A program made the translations under genes and the position numbers. Shown piece after piece: positions 20,960 to 22,800 of a stretch of 22,800 bases of DNA. The notes beneath the pieces were generated by a model. That model was not told the origin of the DNA. It ran no database searches and saw nothing but the letters and a program-made list of their open reading frames with translations. Within the stretch, counting starts at the first letter, position 1. Each line of letters begins with the position of its first letter. This stretch comes from JAJZJT01 sp049964655 (lineage in GTDB: Bacteria; Actinomycetota; Acidimicrobiia; Acidimicrobiales; RAAP-2): positions 1 through 22,800 of the forward strand of contig JBMFXC010000041.1 of the NCBI GenBank assembly GCA_049964655.1, in the 5' to 3' direction.

Positions 20960-21031
20960 CGCCAGGCCGAGGGGCAGACGGCGGCCGTGGGACGGTGGTG
21001 ACGGAGCGACGAGAGGAAGGAGAGAGCGCAC

Positions 21032-21643
21032 ATGGCCGATGACCTGTTCTCCCTCCTGGAGCCTCCCGTCGTCGCCTGCGGGCTCGAGCTCGTCGACGTC
21101 GAGCACCGGGCCGGGGTGCTGCTCGTCACCGTCGACCGGCCCGGTGGTGTCGACCTCGATGCCCTGACCGCCGCCAATCGCGCCGTCTCCTCGGTGCTCG
21201 ACGAGCACGACCCCATTCCCGGGCGCTACGCCCTCGAGGTGTCGAGCCCGGGCGTGGAGCGGGCGCTGCGCACACCGGCGCACTTCGCCCGGGCGATCGG
21301 CGAGACCGTCTCGGTGAAGACACGGCCCCAGGTGCCTGGTGAGCGGCGGTTCACCGGTACGCTCGCCGCCGCCGACGACGAGGGGTTCGAGGTGGTCTCG
21401 GAGGCGCTTCCCGGCGGGCGGGCCAGGCTTGGCTACGACGAGGTCGACCGCGTCCGGACGGTGTTCGAGTGGGGCCCCGGTTCCCCTGGTGCCGGTTCGA
21501 CGGGGCCGTCGACCGGCCACGGGGCGACGGCGGGTCCGACGGCGGGTGTGAAGCGGCCCGGATCGACGACGCGCCCGTCGCAGTCCGGGCACACGAAACA
21601 GAAGCAGACGGAGCAGACGAGGAAGCAGGTCACGACGCCATGA
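21032..21643 (+). CDS. rimP: Ribosome maturation factor RimP
   Basis: 203 residues. RimP helps mature the 30S subunit. The N-terminal domain has GLELVDVEHRAGVLLVTVDR (17-36) and LTAANRAVSSVLDE, then the signature YALEVSSPGVERALRTPAHF (66-85). The C-terminal SH3-like domain follows at about 86-147 (GETVSVKT, FTGTLAAADDEGFEV). Residues 148-203 are an added low-complexity tail rich in Gly, Thr, Ser, Gln and Lys, not part of the usual 150-170-residue protein. An AAGGAG-type site (GGAAGGAG, 21015-21022) lies 9 nt before the ATG. The stop overlaps nusA as ATGA, so the two are coupled. Confidence 0.93.
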   Translation: MADDLFSLLEPPVVACGLELVDVEHRAGVLLVTVDRPGGVDLDALTAANRAVSSVLDEHDPIPGRYALEVSSPGVERALRTPAHFARAIGETVSVKTRPQVPGERRFTGTLAAADDEGFEVVSEALPGGRARLGYDEVDRVRTVFEWGPGSPGAGSTGPSTGHGATAGPTAGVKRPGSTTRPSQSGHTKQKQTEQTRKQVTTP

Positions 21644-22800
21644 GCAAGACGAACTTCGAGTTCCTCGATGCGCTGGACCAGATCGCTCGCGACAAGGGCA
21701 TCTCGGTGGAGACGCTGCTCGACGCCCTGGCCAATGCCCTCGTGGCGGCGTACAAGCGGAGGCCCGACGCCGCCGAGGAGGCCGTGGTGACGATCGACCC
21801 CGACTCGGGGGAGATCCGCGTCTACGGTCAGGAGCTCGACGAGGCCGGCAACGTCGTGAGGGAGTGGGACGACACCCCCGACGACTTCGGACGGATCGCC
21901 GCACAGACGGCCAAGCAGGTGATCCTCCAGCGGATCCGGGAGGTCGAGCGCGACCTCAAGTACGAGGAGTACGCCGGCCGTGAGGGCGACATCGTGACCG
22001 GCATCGTCCAGCAGACCGACAACCGCTACACCCTGCTCGACCTGGGCAAGGTAGAGGCGCTGTTGCCGCAGGCCGAGCAGGTGTCCTACGAGCGCTACGA
22101 GCACGGCGCCCGGCTGAAGGCTTACATCGTCGAGGTCCGCAAGACGTCGAAAGGCCCGCAGATCGTCGTCAGTCGTACGCACCCGGGCCTGATCAAGCGG
22201 CTCTTCGAGCTCGAGGTCCCGGAGATCTCCTCGGGTGCCGTCGAGATCAAGGCGTGTGCCCGCGAGCCTGGCCATCGCACCAAGATCGCCGTCTGGTCGA
22301 ACGACCCGAACATCGACCCGGTCGGCGCGTGCGTCGGCGCCCGTGGCTCTCGGGTGCGCATGGTCACCAACGAGCTGCGCGGTGAACGGGTGGACGTGGT
22401 CCCCTTCTCCGACGACCCTGTCGAGCTCATCCAGTCGGCGCTCGCCCCGGCGCGTGTGCGCGAGGTCCGCCTCGACGACGTGACCGGCACGGCGACGGTG
22501 GTGGTGAGCGACTACCAGCTGTCGCTGGCCATCGGCAAGGAGGGGCAGAACGCCCGTCTTGCCGCCCGGCTCACCGGTTGGCGGATCGACATCAAGAGCG
22601 AGACCCAGCTGGCCGAGGAGGAGGCGGGCTACGCCGGCGAGGAGTGGGCCGAGGGCGAGTGGGTCCAGAACGAGGCCGGTGAGATGGTGTGGCAGTCCGC
22701 CGAGGGCGGCGAGGCCGTCTCGGCCACCGAGTGGTCCCAGGGCAGCGAAGCCGACGGTGCCCCCGAAGCCGACGGTGCCCCCGAAGCCGACGGTGCCCCC
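21640..22800 (+). CDS. nusA: Transcription termination/antitermination factor NusA (3' end missing)
   Basis: 387 codons are visible, with no stop before the window ends. NusA binds RNA polymerase and nascent RNA and controls pausing, termination and antitermination. The N-terminal polymerase-binding domain spans about 1-110 (FEFLDALDQIARDKGISVETLLDALANALVAAYKR). The S1 domain is about 113-178 (GREGDIVTGIVQQ, LGKVEALLP). KH1 has CVGARGSRV (GARG 233-236) and KH2 has AIGKEGQNARLAARLTGW (GKEG 299-302). After residue 322 an acidic, Trp-containing tail begins (EEWAEGEWVQNEAGEMVWQ) and passes into EADGAP repeats. Actinobacterial NusA usually ends soon after KH2, so this tail is extra; its full length lies outside the window. 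The start overlaps rimP. Confidence 0.95.
   Translation, partial: MSKTNFEFLDALDQIARDKGISVETLLDALANALVAAYKRRPDAAEEAVVTIDPDSGEIRVYGQELDEAGNVVREWDDTPDDFGRIAAQTAKQVILQRIREVERDLKYEEYAGREGDIVTGIVQQTDNRYTLLDLGKVEALLPQAEQVSYERYEHGARLKAYIVEVRKTSKGPQIVVSRTHPGLIKRLFELEVPEISSGAVEIKACAREPGHRTKIAVWSNDPNIDPVGACVGARGSRVRMVTNELRGERVDVVPFSDDPVELIQSALAPARVREVRLDDVTGTATVVVSDYQLSLAIGKEGQNARLAARLTGWRIDIKSETQLAEEEAGYAGEEWAEGEWVQNEAGEMVWQSAEGGEAVSATEWSQGSEADGAPEADGAPEADGAP
22747..22800 (+). repeat. 18-bp perfect tandem repeat (three units, open-ended) in the nusA tail
   Basis: gaagccgacggtgccccc occurs three times without a mismatch (22747-22764, 22765-22782, 22783-22800), encoding EADGAP each time. The third copy ends exactly at the window edge, so the array may continue. 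Confidence 0.9.

Noticed and set aside
19364..21904. Open minus-strand frame of about 850 codons opposite proS, the rimP leader and rimP
   Set aside because: It runs across a strong plus-strand promoter and terminator and has no recognisable domain; antisense artefact of high GC.
1..22800. tRNA, rRNA or recognisable riboswitch genes
   Set aside because: I looked through the intergenic regions by eye and saw no cloverleaf-like or conserved riboswitch sequence; a covariance-model search would be needed to exclude divergent ones.

Overview
The window is one contiguous piece of a very GC-rich actinobacterial core genome, probably class Acidimicrobiia. The evidence is codon use with G or C in nearly every third position, many GTG starts, an MtrA-MtrB-LpqB-type signalling operon, an F420-type luciferase-like oxidoreductase, the gene order whiG-rpsB-tsf-pyrH-frr-cdsA-dxr-rseP-ispG-proS-rimP-nusA, and a secreted protein at the left edge with 'DGGIFSFGDAQFYGS'-type repeats that I associate with Acidimicrobiia. 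The taxonomic call is inference. No mobile element, phage, CRISPR array, rRNA or tRNA gene is visible. A 100-N assembly gap lies inside the tail of rpsB.

Layout. 1-340 (-): 5' part of a secreted repeat protein. 653-2014 (-): class II DAHP synthase (aroG), divergent over only 37 bp from an F420-family luciferase-like oxidoreductase (2052-2984, +), followed by nadD, a single-pass membrane protein of unknown function and rsfS. 4755-7645 (-): mtrA, mtrB and a short lpqB-like lipoprotein, convergent with rsfS across a hairpin. 7866-9614 (+): a XerC-type recombinase and a WhiG/FliA-type sigma factor. 9804-12954 (+): rpsB, tsf, pyrH and frr. 13000-17969 (+): cdsA with a huge N-terminal extension, dxr and rseP. 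18059-20830 (+): ispG and proS. 21032-22800 (+): rimP and the first 387 codons of nusA.

How the genes fit together. Most of the window is translation and envelope housekeeping: ribosomal protein S2, EF-Ts, ribosome recycling factor, ribosome silencing factor, RimP, NusA and ProRS; UMP kinase, CDP-diacylglycerol synthase, two MEP-pathway enzymes (Dxr, IspG) and a site-2 protease. Several genes are translationally coupled by ATGA or TGATG overlaps (nadD/unknown/rsfS, mtrB/lpqB, dxr/rseP, rimP/nusA).

I see no unmistakably new system. The points most worth a second look are regulatory: a perfect 18-bp direct repeat containing GTCACAGCA between mtrA and xerC that resembles mycobacterial MtrA boxes; an extended -10 promoter followed by a strong intrinsic terminator ahead of rimP-nusA, with an overlapping alternative hairpin; a structured leader before rpsB; and a recurrent TANNNT hexamer 6-9 nt before start codons that suggests many leaderless mRNAs. 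On the protein side, CdsA carries about 545 extra low-complexity residues, and ProRS is the archaeal/eukaryotic-like type with a degenerate C-terminal zinc region but a retained terminal Tyr.
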